A stretch of DNA of 64,000 nt from HGM13862 sp031553915 (lineage in GTDB: Bacteria; Bacillota; Dehalobacteriia; UBA4068): positions 55,486 to 119,485 of the forward strand of contig JAVBKT010000009.1 of assembly GCA_031553915.1 (NCBI GenBank), read 5' to 3'. Below the pieces are notes generated by a model. It was not told where the DNA came from. It saw nothing but the letters and a program-made list of their open reading frames with translations, and searched no databases. Below, one piece after another: positions 33,093 to 41,865 of the stretch; position 1 is the first letter of the stretch; each line of letters starts with the position of its first letter. The position numbers were made by a program, and so were the translations under genes.

Positions 33093-33125
33093 ATTATACT
33101 GCCCCCCGGTTACACCTTGGTTACA
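33093..33125 (-). promoter_or_regulatory. Adhesin promoter with 11-bp-spaced direct repeats in place of the -35
   Basis: Minus strand TATAAT (33098-33093) is preceded by two TGTAACC copies with an 11-bp period (33108-33114 and 33119-33125 on the plus strand as GGTTACA). They cover the -35 position, which is otherwise a poor match. This is a classic layout for an OmpR-type response regulator, or alternatively an ECF -35. Confidence 0.5.
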
Positions 33126-33243
33126 AATTTGTATTTTTTTTACATTTGTTGATTTTAATATTTTCGGCAGTAAAAATTTTTTCTTTATTTATATCATACC
33201 ATTAATACCATGTGTTTTATGTCAAAATATGTTGCCAAGTTAC
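33126..33243. other. AT-rich gap upstream of the adhesin promoter
   Basis: About 120 bases of very AT-rich DNA with no gene or strong motif seen. Confidence 0.4.
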
Positions 33244-33281
33244 AAAAAAATTCCCGGCTCATCAAAATTTTGAGCCGGGAA
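33244..33281 (-). terminator. Intrinsic terminator of the metal ATPase operon
   Basis: TTCCCGGCTCA and TGAGCCGGGAA form an 11-bp stem; on the minus strand a T7 run follows. Confidence 0.9.
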
Positions 33282-33348
33282 AAATACAAAATACGCTAAA
33301 TTCTGTTTCCTTCCATAATAATATAGCTTTTATATAATTTGTTCTATG

Positions 33349-35205
33349 CTAATTTTTTTTAATGCGCAACATTCTCATCGCATTCAAGATTGCGATCACC
33401 GAAACGCCAACATCAGCAAAAACAGCGTCCCACATGGTGGCAAAACCCACGGCACCCATGCCGAGAATAATAAATTTTACCCCCAGGGCAAAAATAATAT
33501 TTTCTTTAACAATGCGCAAGGTACGGCGGGAGAGACGGATTGCTGTAGCAATTTTTGAGGGCTCATCTGTCATGATCACAATATCCGCAGCCTCAATAGC
33601 CGCGTCCGCACCCAGGCCGCCCATGGCAATGCCGATATCCGCCCTAGCTAAAACAGGCGCGTCATTTAAGCCGTCGCCGACATAAGCCAGCTTGCCCTTG
33701 GCAGTGGTCTGTTGCAGCAATTCCTCAACCTTTTCCACTTTATCAGTCGGCAGCAATTCCGCATAAACCTGATCAATGCCGAGCTGCTCCGCAATATTCT
33801 GGGCAATTTCCTGGCTATCACCGGTCAGCATAATTGTCTGCTCAATGCCTGCTGCCTTGACCTCGGCTACAGCTTGTTTGGCATCCTTTTTCAGCTGATC
33901 AGCAATCAAAATATATCCCGCATATTCACCGTCAATGGCCAGATGGACAATAGTGCCGCTATGCTCATTATGCTGAGGATAAACAATAGCATGTTTCTCC
34001 ATCAGGCGGCTATTACCGGCAAGGATAGTTTTGCCGTCAACAAGAGCCTTCACACCATATCCGGCCGCCTCTTCCACCGCCTCGACAAGGCTATCATCAA
34101 TAGCCTGGCCATAGCTTTCCCGGAGAGAAAAACTAATCGGGTGATTGGAATGGCTCTCCGCATACGCCGCAGCTTGCAGCAGCTGCTCTTCTGTTAAGCC
34201 CTGCGGCACAATTTTTTGCACCTTGAAATTGCCTTCGGTCAAAGTACCTGTTTTGTCAAAGGCAACCATCTCCGCATGGGAGAGGACCTCCAAATAGTTG
34301 CTGCCTTTAACCAGCACTCCTTGCTTGGAGGCAGCGCCAATACCGCCAAAAAAGCTCAGCGGCACGGAAATGACCAAAGCGCAGGGACAAGAGATAACCA
34401 AAAAAATCAAGGCCCGGTAAACCCAATCAGAAAAGAGCTGCCCGCTCACCAGCAAAGGCGGAACAACAGCCAACAATACTGCGACGCCGACCACGACAGG
34501 CGTATAGTAGCGGGCAAATTTGGTAATAAAGTTCTCCGAGACTGACTTGTTGGAGCTGGCGTTTTCCACCAAATCAAGAATCTTGCTGACAGTTGACTCG
34601 CCAAACTCTTTAGTCACCTGGGCAAAAAGCAAACCATTCAGGCTGATGCAGCCGCTCAAAACTGTGGAGCCGGGCATCACCTCGCGCGGTAGTGATTCCC
34701 CGGTCAGCGCAGTAGTATCCAACAAAGATTCCCCTTCAATAACAACTGCGTCCAGCGGAACTTTTTCTCCCGGGCGGATCACAATTATATCGCCGATGGC
34801 CACATCATAGGGGTCAAGGGTAATAATTTCGCCATCGCGTTTAACATTGGCATAATCCGGACGGAGATCCATCAGATCAGCAATAGAGCGGCGCGATCTG
34901 TTGACCGCATAGTCCTGAAACATCTCGCCAACCTGATAAAAGAGCATCACCGCCACTGCTTCCGGATATTCACTTATGAAAAAGGCGCCAATGCTGGCAA
35001 TGCTCATCAAGAGATTCTCATCAAACACCTGACCGCGCGTGATATTGCGGACAGCCCGCCACACCACATCACCGCCGATAATCAAATAGGCGGCGACAAA
35101 AACAGCTAATTCCAGCCAGAATAGCTCTGTGTCAAGCAACAGCGCTAGCAGATAAACCGCAGCGCCGATCGATAATCGCAGTAGTCTTTTTTGCATTCTT
35201 TTCAT
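33349..35205 (-). CDS. Heavy-metal (Zn/Cd/Co-type) P1B ATPase
   Basis: 618 residues. The N-terminus lacks its own metal-binding domain. Motifs: the TGES loop (TTALTGESLPRE, about 168), the metal site SCPCALVISVP (about 273), phosphorylation site DKTGTLTEG (about 317), the HP locus SHSNHPIS (about 355), and GDGLNDAPVLARADIGIAMG in the hinge. CPC with a Zn/Cd-type N-terminus suggests export of Zn, Cd, Pb or Co. The HMA domain is encoded separately 5 bases upstream, an unusual split of the usual single chain. Control is by the ArsR protein encoded just beyond. Confidence 0.9.
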   Translation of the reverse strand: MKRMQKRLLRLSIGAAVYLLALLLDTELFWLELAVFVAAYLIIGGDVVWRAVRNITRGQVFDENLLMSIASIGAFFISEYPEAVAVMLFYQVGEMFQDYAVNRSRRSIADLMDLRPDYANVKRDGEIITLDPYDVAIGDIIVIRPGEKVPLDAVVIEGESLLDTTALTGESLPREVMPGSTVLSGCISLNGLLFAQVTKEFGESTVSKILDLVENASSNKSVSENFITKFARYYTPVVVGVAVLLAVVPPLLVSGQLFSDWVYRALIFLVISCPCALVISVPLSFFGGIGAASKQGVLVKGSNYLEVLSHAEMVAFDKTGTLTEGNFKVQKIVPQGLTEEQLLQAAAYAESHSNHPISFSLRESYGQAIDDSLVEAVEEAAGYGVKALVDGKTILAGNSRLMEKHAIVYPQHNEHSGTIVHLAIDGEYAGYILIADQLKKDAKQAVAEVKAAGIEQTIMLTGDSQEIAQNIAEQLGIDQVYAELLPTDKVEKVEELLQQTTAKGKLAYVGDGLNDAPVLARADIGIAMGGLGADAAIEAADIVIMTDEPSKIATAIRLSRRTLRIVKENIIFALGVKFIILGMGAVGFATMWDAVFADVGVSVIAILNAMRMLRIKKN

Positions 35206-35210
35206 GGGGA

Positions 35211-35432
35211 TTAGGCCCTCTTCACCACAACATCGGGCTCATATTTATTGACAATAGCAGAGAGCTTCTCTACCACAGAACTCATATGTTCATCAGCCAC
35301 GTCAATAGTCAGCTTTGTGGTCATAAAATTAAGCGTGGCTGAGGCAACCCCTGGTAAATCATTAACTGCCCGCTCTATCTTAGCGCCGCAATTAGCGCAG
35401 CATAATCCTTCTAATCTGAATGATTTTTTCAT
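35211..35432 (-). CDS. HMA-domain metallochaperone
   Basis: 73 residues of a single heavy-metal-associated domain. GLCCANCGAKIERAV near residue 9 contains the CxxC metal ligands (with an extra adjacent Cys), followed by the usual beta-alpha-beta pattern. It probably delivers metal to the ATPase encoded 5 bases downstream. TGGAGG precedes the ATG. Confidence 0.88.
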   Translation of the reverse strand: MKKSFRLEGLCCANCGAKIERAVNDLPGVASATLNFMTTKLTIDVADEHMSSVVEKLSAIVNKYEPDVVVKRA

Positions 35433-35484
35433 TTTTTACCTCCATCTATCTATAATATATGCACATTATCAAAATACGCTTATC

Positions 35485-35504
35485 AGTTGAACAATCATTC
35501 AACT
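35485..35504. promoter_or_regulatory. ArsR/CadC-type operator 1
   Basis: AGTTGAA-N6-TTCAACT is a perfect 7-6-7 inverted repeat just downstream of the predicted transcript start of the HMA-ATPase operon. Confidence 0.65.
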
Positions 35505-35515
35505 ATCTGCAACCT

Positions 35516-35545
35516 ATTATAGTTGAGCGGTTGCTCAATTGTCAA
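35516..35545 (-). promoter_or_regulatory. Promoter of the HMA-ATPase operon with operator 2 in the spacer
   Basis: Minus strand TTGACA, 18-base spacer, TATAAT. The spacer contains a second inverted repeat, AGTTGAGC-GGTT-GCTCAATT (35521-35540), with the same half-site as operator 1 at a distance of 36 bp. Confidence 0.8.
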
Positions 35546-35580
35546 TAGTTTTTAGCAAAAATTTTACCGTTTTGGCCATA

Positions 35581-35611
35581 AAAAAGAGCCGCACTATGCA
35601 AGCAGGCTCTT
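35581..35611 (-). terminator. Intrinsic terminator of the arsR gene
   Basis: On the minus strand AAAGAGCC and GGCTCTTT form an 8-bp stem followed by T residues, about 30 bases after the stop. Confidence 0.75.
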
Positions 35612-35640
35612 TCAATACTTATTATTCGGCTATTTTAACT

Positions 35641-36003
35641 CTATTCTCTGATATGAGCCAGGCCCATATCAATAATATTATTGACATGCTCGTCATCAAG
35701 GCTATAGAAAACATTTTTGCCGCTGCGGCGATATTTAACCAGCTTCACCTGTTTTAAGGTGCTCAGCTGATGTGAAATAGCTGATTTGGTCATATTGAGG
35801 CTGGCGGCTAAATCACAAACACACATCTCTGTTTGTTCTAAAGCCCACATAATGCGAATGCGTGTGGGGTCGCCAAGAATCTTAAACAAAGAGGATAAGC
35901 CCTGAACATCGCTATCCGGGAGCATCCTTTTGCTTACCTGGAGCACCACATCATCATTACTATGCTCGCAGCCGCAGGATGGTAATTTTGCTGTCATGGA
36001 CAT
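35641..36003 (-). CDS. ArsR/SmtB-family metal-responsive repressor
   Basis: 120 residues. A winged helix with the Cys pair TEMCVCDLAASL (about 59; alpha-3 CxC metal site of CadC/ArsR), recognition helix MTKSAISHQLSTLK, and a C-terminal DDEHVNNIIDMGLAH (about 103; alpha-5 site of SmtB/CzrA). The N-terminal PSCGCEH adds more thiols, as in CadC. It should repress the adjacent HMA-ATPase operon and let go on binding Cd, Zn or Pb. It has its own promoter and terminator, with AAAGGGG before the ATG. Confidence 0.92.
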   Translation of the reverse strand: MSMTAKLPSCGCEHSNDDVVLQVSKRMLPDSDVQGLSSLFKILGDPTRIRIMWALEQTEMCVCDLAASLNMTKSAISHQLSTLKQVKLVKYRRSGKNVFYSLDDEHVNNIIDMGLAHIRE

Positions 36004-36036
36004 TACCCCTTTCTCTTCGTGAAAAAAACTATTTCT

Positions 36037-36066
36037 ATTGTATGTGCTCTAAGAATTATTTGTCAA
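36037..36066 (-). promoter_or_regulatory. Promoter of the arsR gene
   Basis: Minus strand TTGACA, 18-base spacer, TACAAT. The -35 lies inside the end of the upstream CPBP gene. Confidence 0.65.
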
Positions 36067-37063
36067 GCTCGTCCCTGCCAGCAGCAGCATCTTTGGCGTC
36101 TGTAGAGAGCAGCGGTTGAGCTGCTGTCTCCGCCACAGCCACAAAAGCCGGGGCAATCAGCTTGCCTGCTTTTTCATCTCTCTTCATCACTATAAGAAGG
36201 ATAAGAGCGCAGACCAGCAAAGCGCTGCCACCTAAAATGCCGGTGGGAATGGGGCCGACAAAAGGATTAAACTGCGGCACAGCTGGCATGACCATCAGGC
36301 TGATCGAGGCCATACCGTTGAGCGCGCCGTGGGCAATGGCAGCAGGCAAACAGCTGCGGGTTTTGAGCGTGACATAGGAAAAGAATACGCCGAGAACAAA
36401 ACAAAAGCCGCACATGGCAACAATACCCGTCCAGGGGAAACCGGCATAACCCAACCCGTAATTATGGCCAATAGCAATCAGCGGCGCATGCCACAGACCC
36501 CAAATGATGCCGCTGATCAACAAAGCGGGAATAATTTTAATGCGCTCTAACAGCTTTGGCAGCAAATATCCACGCCAGCCCCATTCCTCGCCAAAGCTGA
36601 CAATGATATTAAGCGCCGGAGAAATAAGCGCGGCAATCAGCGTCTGAGTCAGAAGATAGGGAACCAGTGAAGCAGAGGGAAGCTCTGTGCCTGCCGCAGC
36701 AAGACTAGCGCTCAAAGAGCCAAAGGTCGGATCAAACTGGGCGGGATAGACCAGAAAATAAACAACAGCTCCGGCGATTATCAGCAGCGATGGGCCAAAC
36801 CAGGCCAGGATAAAAAAACGGATTCTGCCCTTAAACCGTGGGCGGATCCACACATCCTTGAAGCCTTCCTTGCTAATCAAACGGGTAAGCAGCACGCAGA
36901 TGGCGGGGATAAACATTGCTACGCCAATAAAAGCTGTCGTCATAGTGGCGTTGGCAGCATTTGCCATCAGACCCGGCAAGACAAACAACTCATAGGCAAA
37001 GGTGATGACAAAAGTCAGCAGTAAAAAAATAATTATTCTCCTGCCAGTATGCATTGTGGCCAT
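36056..37063 (-). CDS. CPBP-family intramembrane protease
   Basis: 335 residues with eight or so hydrophobic segments. Motif 1 is GEEWGWRGYLLPKLLERI (EExxxR, about 158), motif 2 LWHAPLIAIGHN (about 190) and a third motif IAHGALNG (about 243), as in CPBP glutamic proteases. Some relatives process lipoproteins or give self-immunity to bacteriocins; the role here is unknown. AAAGGAG lies 7 bases before the ATG. It ends 52 bases before arsR and could read through, but arsR has its own promoter. Confidence 0.82.
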   Translation of the reverse strand: MATMHTGRRIIIFLLLTFVITFAYELFVLPGLMANAANATMTTAFIGVAMFIPAICVLLTRLISKEGFKDVWIRPRFKGRIRFFILAWFGPSLLIIAGAVVYFLVYPAQFDPTFGSLSASLAAAGTELPSASLVPYLLTQTLIAALISPALNIIVSFGEEWGWRGYLLPKLLERIKIIPALLISGIIWGLWHAPLIAIGHNYGLGYAGFPWTGIVAMCGFCFVLGVFFSYVTLKTRSCLPAAIAHGALNGMASISLMVMPAVPQFNPFVGPIPTGILGGSALLVCALILLIVMKRDEKAGKLIAPAFVAVAETAAQPLLSTDAKDAAAGRDELDK

Positions 37064-37350
37064 AATTGTACTCCTTTGATAATTTATGCTTGTATCATAA
37101 CATATTATCTAAAGCGAAGGCAAACTGATGCTATAGATAAAGGAAATATTCGACAACCTTATTGAAAAGACAAAATTTTTAGCAAAATAGCTGCCATCTT
37201 TCGCACAAATGACAGATAACACTCAGTTTTGAAGTTGACAGCCACCCTCTTGCTGTAGTATGTTTGTGATAGAATGATTTCAACTTTTGTTGCTGCTTGA
37301 TATAACTATCTTTGATAGTTGATATTGTCTGGATGCAAAGGAGTGGTTCT
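37064..37350. other. Divergent intergenic region
   Basis: 287 bases between the CPBP gene and the lipoprotein gene. It holds a TTGACA at 37235-37240 followed 18 bases later by TATGTT, a possible promoter for the lipoprotein, and a TGATAGAAT extended -10 at about 37268. Nothing else was seen. Confidence 0.4.
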
Positions 37351-38904
37351 ATGCAAAAAACTTTGACAAAGAAAAAAGCTTTCCCCGTTAGCATACTGTT
37401 TATCCTCCTGCTATTTGTGGTGATTGTCTTTGGCGGCTGCGACGTCCGTCCTGATTCTGCCCCGCCAGCGCCTCTGCAAATCCCTGAGAAGGTAGAAAAC
37501 ACCGAAACCATCATGTTTCCCTATGCGGGCAAACTGGAAAGCTTAGAAGCCGGCAACAACCTGGTTGTCACCAATAATGCCACAAAAATACAGTCAATTC
37601 ACCTCTACGAATATGCTATAGCAAAAGGCAACGGCTTTACCGACCAGCTGTATATTTTGAGCAATGCCCTCTATAATTATCTCCCCAAGGGCGATAACTT
37701 CATCTTTGCCCTGGATCCTGCCAATACGCATAAGTTTATTGTTGAGGTTTATGATTATGGTACCTTGGTCTGCCGGGAATTTATCGAATTTGATCCCAGC
37801 AGCAGCAGCGACGGGCTGCAACAAATTTTGGTCAGCAATACTAGCGGTGACGAATATACCGTCACCCTGGCTCCGCTTGCGCAAAACGCGCCCCCTGTTA
37901 CCGGAGCGCAAGAGGAAATGCTGCTTACCTATGACGAGCAGCAAATAGCCCTGGGCGTACAGGAAGGCGCTTTTCCCTGGGGATATAACTTTAATGAAAG
38001 AAGCCGCGAAAGCATTGTTTTGGACAATGAATATTACGGCACAGTGGAAATAGTCAATTGCGGCGATATCTTTCTTACTTATCTTACCAACAATGATGAC
38101 GGCAAGGACTACTTGGCGTCAATTTGGAGTAATGCCACCAAGCTGTCTACCTACCGCGGCTTGGCCAATGAGATGAGCAAAGAAGAGTTTTTTGCCAACT
38201 ATAGTCTGGATGAGCTGGGCATAACCATCGGTAAAAACAACTTCACTCCTTATCGATTTAATTTTGATGACGGCTATAGCTATAGTTTGGCCACCGAGAC
38301 TTCTTCGCAAACCATCAATTTCTACCTGCTCAATGGTATGGTTTTCGGCATTGAGGCCATTGATAATAACCTGACTACTGCCCTCCCTGTCGAACAAGGC
38401 GATGGCGAGCTGGAAAAAGAGCTGTATGATGCCTATTTCCAGGCTGCCAGCCAGGATGATCAGGAAGCCCGGGCAAAGGTGTTTGAGCTTTTGCCACAGG
38501 CTGACTGGAGTCTCTATAAAGGCATGGGCTCTACCAACCAGACAGATGCCAAAATGGACCTCTTCACCTGGTTATGGTCAAAAAGCGACTTGAGCGATGC
38601 TGAAATGACCGCGATGATGGAGGCTGCCGCCACCAATCTTGATGGCGCTTACAGCGAAGGGTTCAGCTATTTTTATGGCGAAAAGTTTAAGGTAGACCCC
38701 CAGCATTTTCTCAGCCTGCTCAGCGATATAGACAGCCCGGCCCGGGTCAATATAATTTTCTATCTGGCAGCTGAGCTTTATCTGCTGGCTGACACTCCCT
38801 GGCAAAATACCTTGAGCGACCTCAGCAGCAGCCAGCAACAGCTATTAGATCAAATCATGGAAAAAGGCGACCAGTTGCGGAGCCAACATACTGTCTCCGA
38901 ATAG
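37351..38904 (+). CDS. Uncharacterised lipoprotein (517 aa)
   Basis: The ATG at 37351 follows AAAGGAG by 6 bases; the frame is open 13 codons upstream, but the ribosome site decides. A Lys-rich N-terminus and hydrophobic stretch end in VFGGC (about residue 31), a lipobox. The mature part begins with a Pro-rich tether and has two Tyr/Asn-rich beta segments, then an Asp/Gln-rich helical region from about residue 355 (LYDAYFQAASQDDQEARAKV). I do not recognise a family. It probably lies on the outer face of the membrane. A second lipoprotein gene follows 37 bases downstream. Confidence 0.65.
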   Translation: MQKTLTKKKAFPVSILFILLLFVVIVFGGCDVRPDSAPPAPLQIPEKVENTETIMFPYAGKLESLEAGNNLVVTNNATKIQSIHLYEYAIAKGNGFTDQLYILSNALYNYLPKGDNFIFALDPANTHKFIVEVYDYGTLVCREFIEFDPSSSSDGLQQILVSNTSGDEYTVTLAPLAQNAPPVTGAQEEMLLTYDEQQIALGVQEGAFPWGYNFNERSRESIVLDNEYYGTVEIVNCGDIFLTYLTNNDDGKDYLASIWSNATKLSTYRGLANEMSKEEFFANYSLDELGITIGKNNFTPYRFNFDDGYSYSLATETSSQTINFYLLNGMVFGIEAIDNNLTTALPVEQGDGELEKELYDAYFQAASQDDQEARAKVFELLPQADWSLYKGMGSTNQTDAKMDLFTWLWSKSDLSDAEMTAMMEAAATNLDGAYSEGFSYFYGEKFKVDPQHFLSLLSDIDSPARVNIIFYLAAELYLLADTPWQNTLSDLSSSQQQLLDQIMEKGDQLRSQHTVSE

Positions 38905-38941
38905 TCCTGAGCCTTCTCATCTCTAACACTGTGGAGGTAAT

Positions 38942-39571
38942 ATGATGAAAAAATCACTGCTATTAATTGCTATCATTATCTTGGCCCTGCTTGTAGTGGG
39001 CGGCTGCGTCAGCGCTGATGTCCCCGGTGATGTTGATGATCCTGCCCAAAATGGCGAAAACAACAGCCCCGGCTCAGACGATCCGGAAGATCCCTTCCTG
39101 GCCTTGCCTGCCACTATGGAGTTAACTGTCATTCGCGAAGGCACTGAGGAAATCTTTGTTGCCAATAAAACTATTGCAGCTTCTGGTTTGGCCTATTATC
39201 TTTTCCCAGAGTTCACTTTAGGCCAAGACGAGGGCTTTGATATTCTCATGCCCACCACAGAATCAGGATATTTGCCTGTTTCACTGACCATCAGCAATAA
39301 TGGCAGCGAGCTCTCGCTGGAAGAAGCCTTGGACAAAGCCAAAAGTTATTATCCGGGTATAGAGTTTACCACAGAATCCGAGCTATGGAATCTCTGCGGC
39401 AATATGGAGCAAAGCGCCGTTGCCTATGGTATGCTTGACAATGATTGGGTGATCTGCGGCGCTTTGGCCGGAGCAAACGGCAGCATCAGCTTTTGGGGCC
39501 AGGGCAATATGGAAACAGCAGAAGGCCTGCGTGTTTTGCTCTTAACCCAGATTAGCGCTATCAATAACTAG
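38942..39571 (+). CDS. Uncharacterised small lipoprotein (209 aa)
   Basis: N-terminus MMKKSLLLIAIIILALLVVG ends in GGC (lipobox Cys at about residue 22). It is followed by an acidic Asp/Asn/Pro/Gly tether (about 25-52) and a compact domain of about 150 residues with two Cys (NLCGN, VICGA) that could form a disulfide outside the cell. No family was recognised. TGGAGG precedes the ATG. Probably co-transcribed with the larger lipoprotein gene. Confidence 0.65.
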   Translation: MMKKSLLLIAIIILALLVVGGCVSADVPGDVDDPAQNGENNSPGSDDPEDPFLALPATMELTVIREGTEEIFVANKTIAASGLAYYLFPEFTLGQDEGFDILMPTTESGYLPVSLTISNNGSELSLEEALDKAKSYYPGIEFTTESELWNLCGNMEQSAVAYGMLDNDWVICGALAGANGSISFWGQGNMETAEGLRVLLLTQISAINN

Positions 39572-39617
39572 CAGCACAGCTAAAATAAAATCTTTTTAGT
39601 ATCTATTACTGATAATA

Positions 39618-39646
39618 TTGACTTATCCGGCAAACAGTGCTAGGAT
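39618..39646 (+). promoter_or_regulatory. Promoter of the PerR-like/desulfoferrodoxin operon
   Basis: TTGACT, 17-base spacer ending in TGC, and TAGGAT. A short dyad TATTA-CTGA-TAATA (39604-39617) abuts the -35, but a clear 7-1-7 PerR box is not present. Confidence 0.6.
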
Positions 39647-39695
39647 GAGCATAGGTATAAAGGCACAATATTCTCTTGAAACAGAAGGTAAAACT

Positions 39696-40112
39696 ATGGA
39701 TGAGAAAGCCAAAAGCCTGCATCAAACAAGGAACACCGAACAGCGTAGGCTTGTGCTCAGGGTAGTGCAAGAATATATGGGGCATCCCAGTGCGGATAAT
39801 GTCTATGATCAGGCGCGCAAGAATGACCCCAAGATTAGCCGCGGCACAGTTTATCGCAATTTGAACATTTTGGCGCAGCAGGGCCATATTCGCCAGATGC
39901 CTATGCCTGCCGGGCCAATCCGCTATGATTCGATGCTGACGCCGCACTATCATTTTTGTTGTCATTGCTGCGGGGAAATCATTAATACCAGCATCCCCTA
40001 TGACGAGAGACTTAATGACGCGGATATCGGCGTCAGCGGCTATATCACCGAATGGCATCGCTTGGTGTTGGTTGGACTTTGTCCTCTTTGTGCCGCCAAG
40101 GCTGTTGATTAA
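39696..40112 (+). CDS. Fur-family regulator, PerR-like
   Basis: 138 residues. The N-terminal winged helix has the pattern RLVLRVVQEYMGHPSADNVYDQA and ISRGTVYRNLNILAQQGHI. The C-terminal dimer domain has HYHFCCHCCGEI and GLCPLCAAK, the two CxxC pairs that bind structural zinc. Its place directly before the superoxide reductase gene points to a PerR-like peroxide/oxygen sensor, but Fur cannot be excluded. The ATG at 39696 has AGAAGGT upstream; earlier in-frame codons lie within the promoter. Confidence 0.85.
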   Translation: MDEKAKSLHQTRNTEQRRLVLRVVQEYMGHPSADNVYDQARKNDPKISRGTVYRNLNILAQQGHIRQMPMPAGPIRYDSMLTPHYHFCCHCCGEIINTSIPYDERLNDADIGVSGYITEWHRLVLVGLCPLCAAKAVD

Positions 40113-40131
40113 ACTTTAAGGAGGGATTTTT

Positions 40132-40527
40132 ATGAGTTGTGATTGTAAATGTGAACACCGTTTTTATATTTGTAAACATTGCGGCAATCTGGTGGGGCTG
40201 ATTCAAGGCTCCGGCGTGCCGATGATTTGTTGCGGTGAGGAAATGAGCGAGATTGTTCCCGGCAGCGTTGATGCTGCCAAAGAAAAACATCTTCCGGTGA
40301 TCAGCATTGCCGGTGATAAGGTAACCGTTGATGTTGGCTCTATCCCCCACCCGATGGAAGAAAAACACTATATTCAGTGGATATACCTGCAAACACAAAG
40401 CGGCGGCCAGCGCAAATGCCTGAAGCCGGGTGATGCGCCGCAGGCAGTTTTTGCCCTCGCCAATGATAAACCTCTTAAAGCCTATGCTTATTGCAATCTG
40501 CATAGCCTGTGGGTTACCGAGGTATAG
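40132..40527 (+). CDS. dfx: Desulfoferrodoxin (superoxide reductase)
   Basis: 131 residues. The N-terminal desulforedoxin-like domain has YICKHCGN and ICCGEEM, Cys ligands of the rubredoxin-type iron. The catalytic domain has the His ligands in IPHPMEEKHYIQWIYL and the final Cys/His pair in YCNLHSLW, forming the Fe(His)4Cys site. It reduces superoxide to hydrogen peroxide without making oxygen, a typical anaerobe defence. It lies 19 bases after the PerR-like gene, in the same operon. Confidence 0.95.
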   Translation: MSCDCKCEHRFYICKHCGNLVGLIQGSGVPMICCGEEMSEIVPGSVDAAKEKHLPVISIAGDKVTVDVGSIPHPMEEKHYIQWIYLQTQSGGQRKCLKPGDAPQAVFALANDKPLKAYAYCNLHSLWVTEV

Positions 40528-40543
40528 TTCCAGATCAAACCTG

Positions 40544-40574
40544 ACAAGCCAGTTTATACTGGCTTGTTTTTTTA
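40544..40574 (+). terminator. Intrinsic terminator of the desulfoferrodoxin operon
   Basis: ACAAGCCAGT-TTAT-ACTGGCTTGT with a T tract. Confidence 0.9.
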
Positions 40575-40608
40575 CTTCTGATACCCGGCTGGCTCCTGCT
40601 CCGGCCGG

Positions 40609-40636
40609 TTCACAAAATTGCTGTTTGTGGTATAAT
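40609..40636 (+). promoter_or_regulatory. Promoter of the MscS gene
   Basis: TTCACA, 16-base spacer ending in TGG, and TATAAT (extended -10). Confidence 0.6.
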
Positions 40637-40695
40637 AGCGGTACAGCTAAATTGATGTTATGGGCGAGTATTTTTAATTAATCGAGGTTATACTT

Positions 40696-41601
40696 ATGGC
40701 AGAATTTTTCCAAAACTTTTTTGCCGACAATGCTGGCGCTATTGTGGTGCGTATTGTCTGCGCCTTATTAGTGCTGGTTATTGGCTGGCTGCTTGTCAAG
40801 TGGTTAATCAGGCTCATTTTTCGCGGCAAACTCAAAGAAAAAATGGAGCCGGGCGCCTTCACCTTTGTGCGCTCAATGGTTTCTATCCTGCTCAAAGTCG
40901 TGCTGATCATGATTGCCGCTGGGATTATGGGCATACCTACAGCCTCGCTGGTGGCCTTGATCGGCTCTGCCGGGCTGGCGATTGGCCTGGCTTTGCAGGG
41001 CAGTCTCAGCAATCTGGCCGGGGGGATTATGATACTCACCTTTAAGCCGTTCAAGGTTGGCGATTATATTGAGCCGGCCAATGCTGATTCCGGCACCGTC
41101 AAGGAGATCAGCATCCTTTATACCACTTTGGTTACCCCCAATAATCAAACGGTGGTTATCCCTAATGGCGAGCTGTCCAATAAGCCGGTGAAAAACTTCT
41201 ACCATATGGATACCCGCCGCCTCTCAATGAATTTCAACGTATCCTATCACAGCGATGTAGATTTGGTCAAAAAAATCATTTTGCAAGTGGTGGAGAGTGT
41301 TGAGACTGTCAAACCTGCCCCTGCTCCCTATGTGCGCCTGCGCGATCTGGCAGAGTATGCGCTGATTTTCGAAATGCGCGCCTGGAGCGACACTGATGAT
41401 TATTGGCGCACCTGGTCAGCTATTAATGAAGGGGTGAAAGCAGCCTTTGATGCCGCGGGCATTGAAATCCCCTTTCCGCAGATGGTGGTGCATGAGGCTG
41501 ACGCGCCCAAACCGGCGGCAAAAAAACAGCTTGAGCTTGACGGCGAAGAGGCTCCGGCCTTGACCGAACAAGCCCCCTTGGCTGCCGGAGAGGAACAATA
41601 G
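40696..41601 (+). CDS. mscS: Small-conductance mechanosensitive channel (MscS family)
   Basis: 301 residues. Three membrane segments occupy the first 120 residues; TM3 has the Gly/Ala-rich pore helix GSAGLAIGLALQGSLSNLAGGIMI. The beta domain follows with FKVGDYIEPANADSGTVKEISILYTTL and VVIPNGELSN, then an alpha/beta vestibule domain and an Ala/Glu/Pro-rich C-terminal tail. The channel releases solutes on hypo-osmotic shock. Single gene with its own promoter. Confidence 0.92.
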   Translation: MAEFFQNFFADNAGAIVVRIVCALLVLVIGWLLVKWLIRLIFRGKLKEKMEPGAFTFVRSMVSILLKVVLIMIAAGIMGIPTASLVALIGSAGLAIGLALQGSLSNLAGGIMILTFKPFKVGDYIEPANADSGTVKEISILYTTLVTPNNQTVVIPNGELSNKPVKNFYHMDTRRLSMNFNVSYHSDVDLVKKIILQVVESVETVKPAPAPYVRLRDLAEYALIFEMRAWSDTDDYWRTWSAINEGVKAAFDAAGIEIPFPQMVVHEADAPKPAAKKQLELDGEEAPALTEQAPLAAGEEQ

Positions 41602-41768
41602 GCAAAAGCTGTGCGCTAAAAGAGGCGCCCCACCTTCAGACCAAAATTATTTTCCAAAAGATGTACGCCTTAATTAATACCGCATATTGTGCTTATGCTG
41701 GCTAATAATAATAAATCTAGAAAAATAAAATTTCTTTGTAACCTATGCTAATATATTAAAGTATTTTA

Positions 41769-41797
41769 TTGACAGAGCAGGCTCTTTGTATTATAAT
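41769..41797 (+). promoter_or_regulatory. Strong promoter of the SLH protein gene
   Basis: TTGACA, 17-base spacer, TATAAT: a perfect consensus, fitting an abundant surface protein. Confidence 0.85.
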
Positions 41798-41865
41798 GAA
41801 ACAAAAAATGTAAATAATTGTCAATTATATAAAAATTTAGCTTTTTATTTAAAGGAGGAATCTAC

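Noticed and set aside
33553..34545. Plus-strand frames opposite the P-type ATPase
   Set aside because: Antisense shadows without motifs or start signals.
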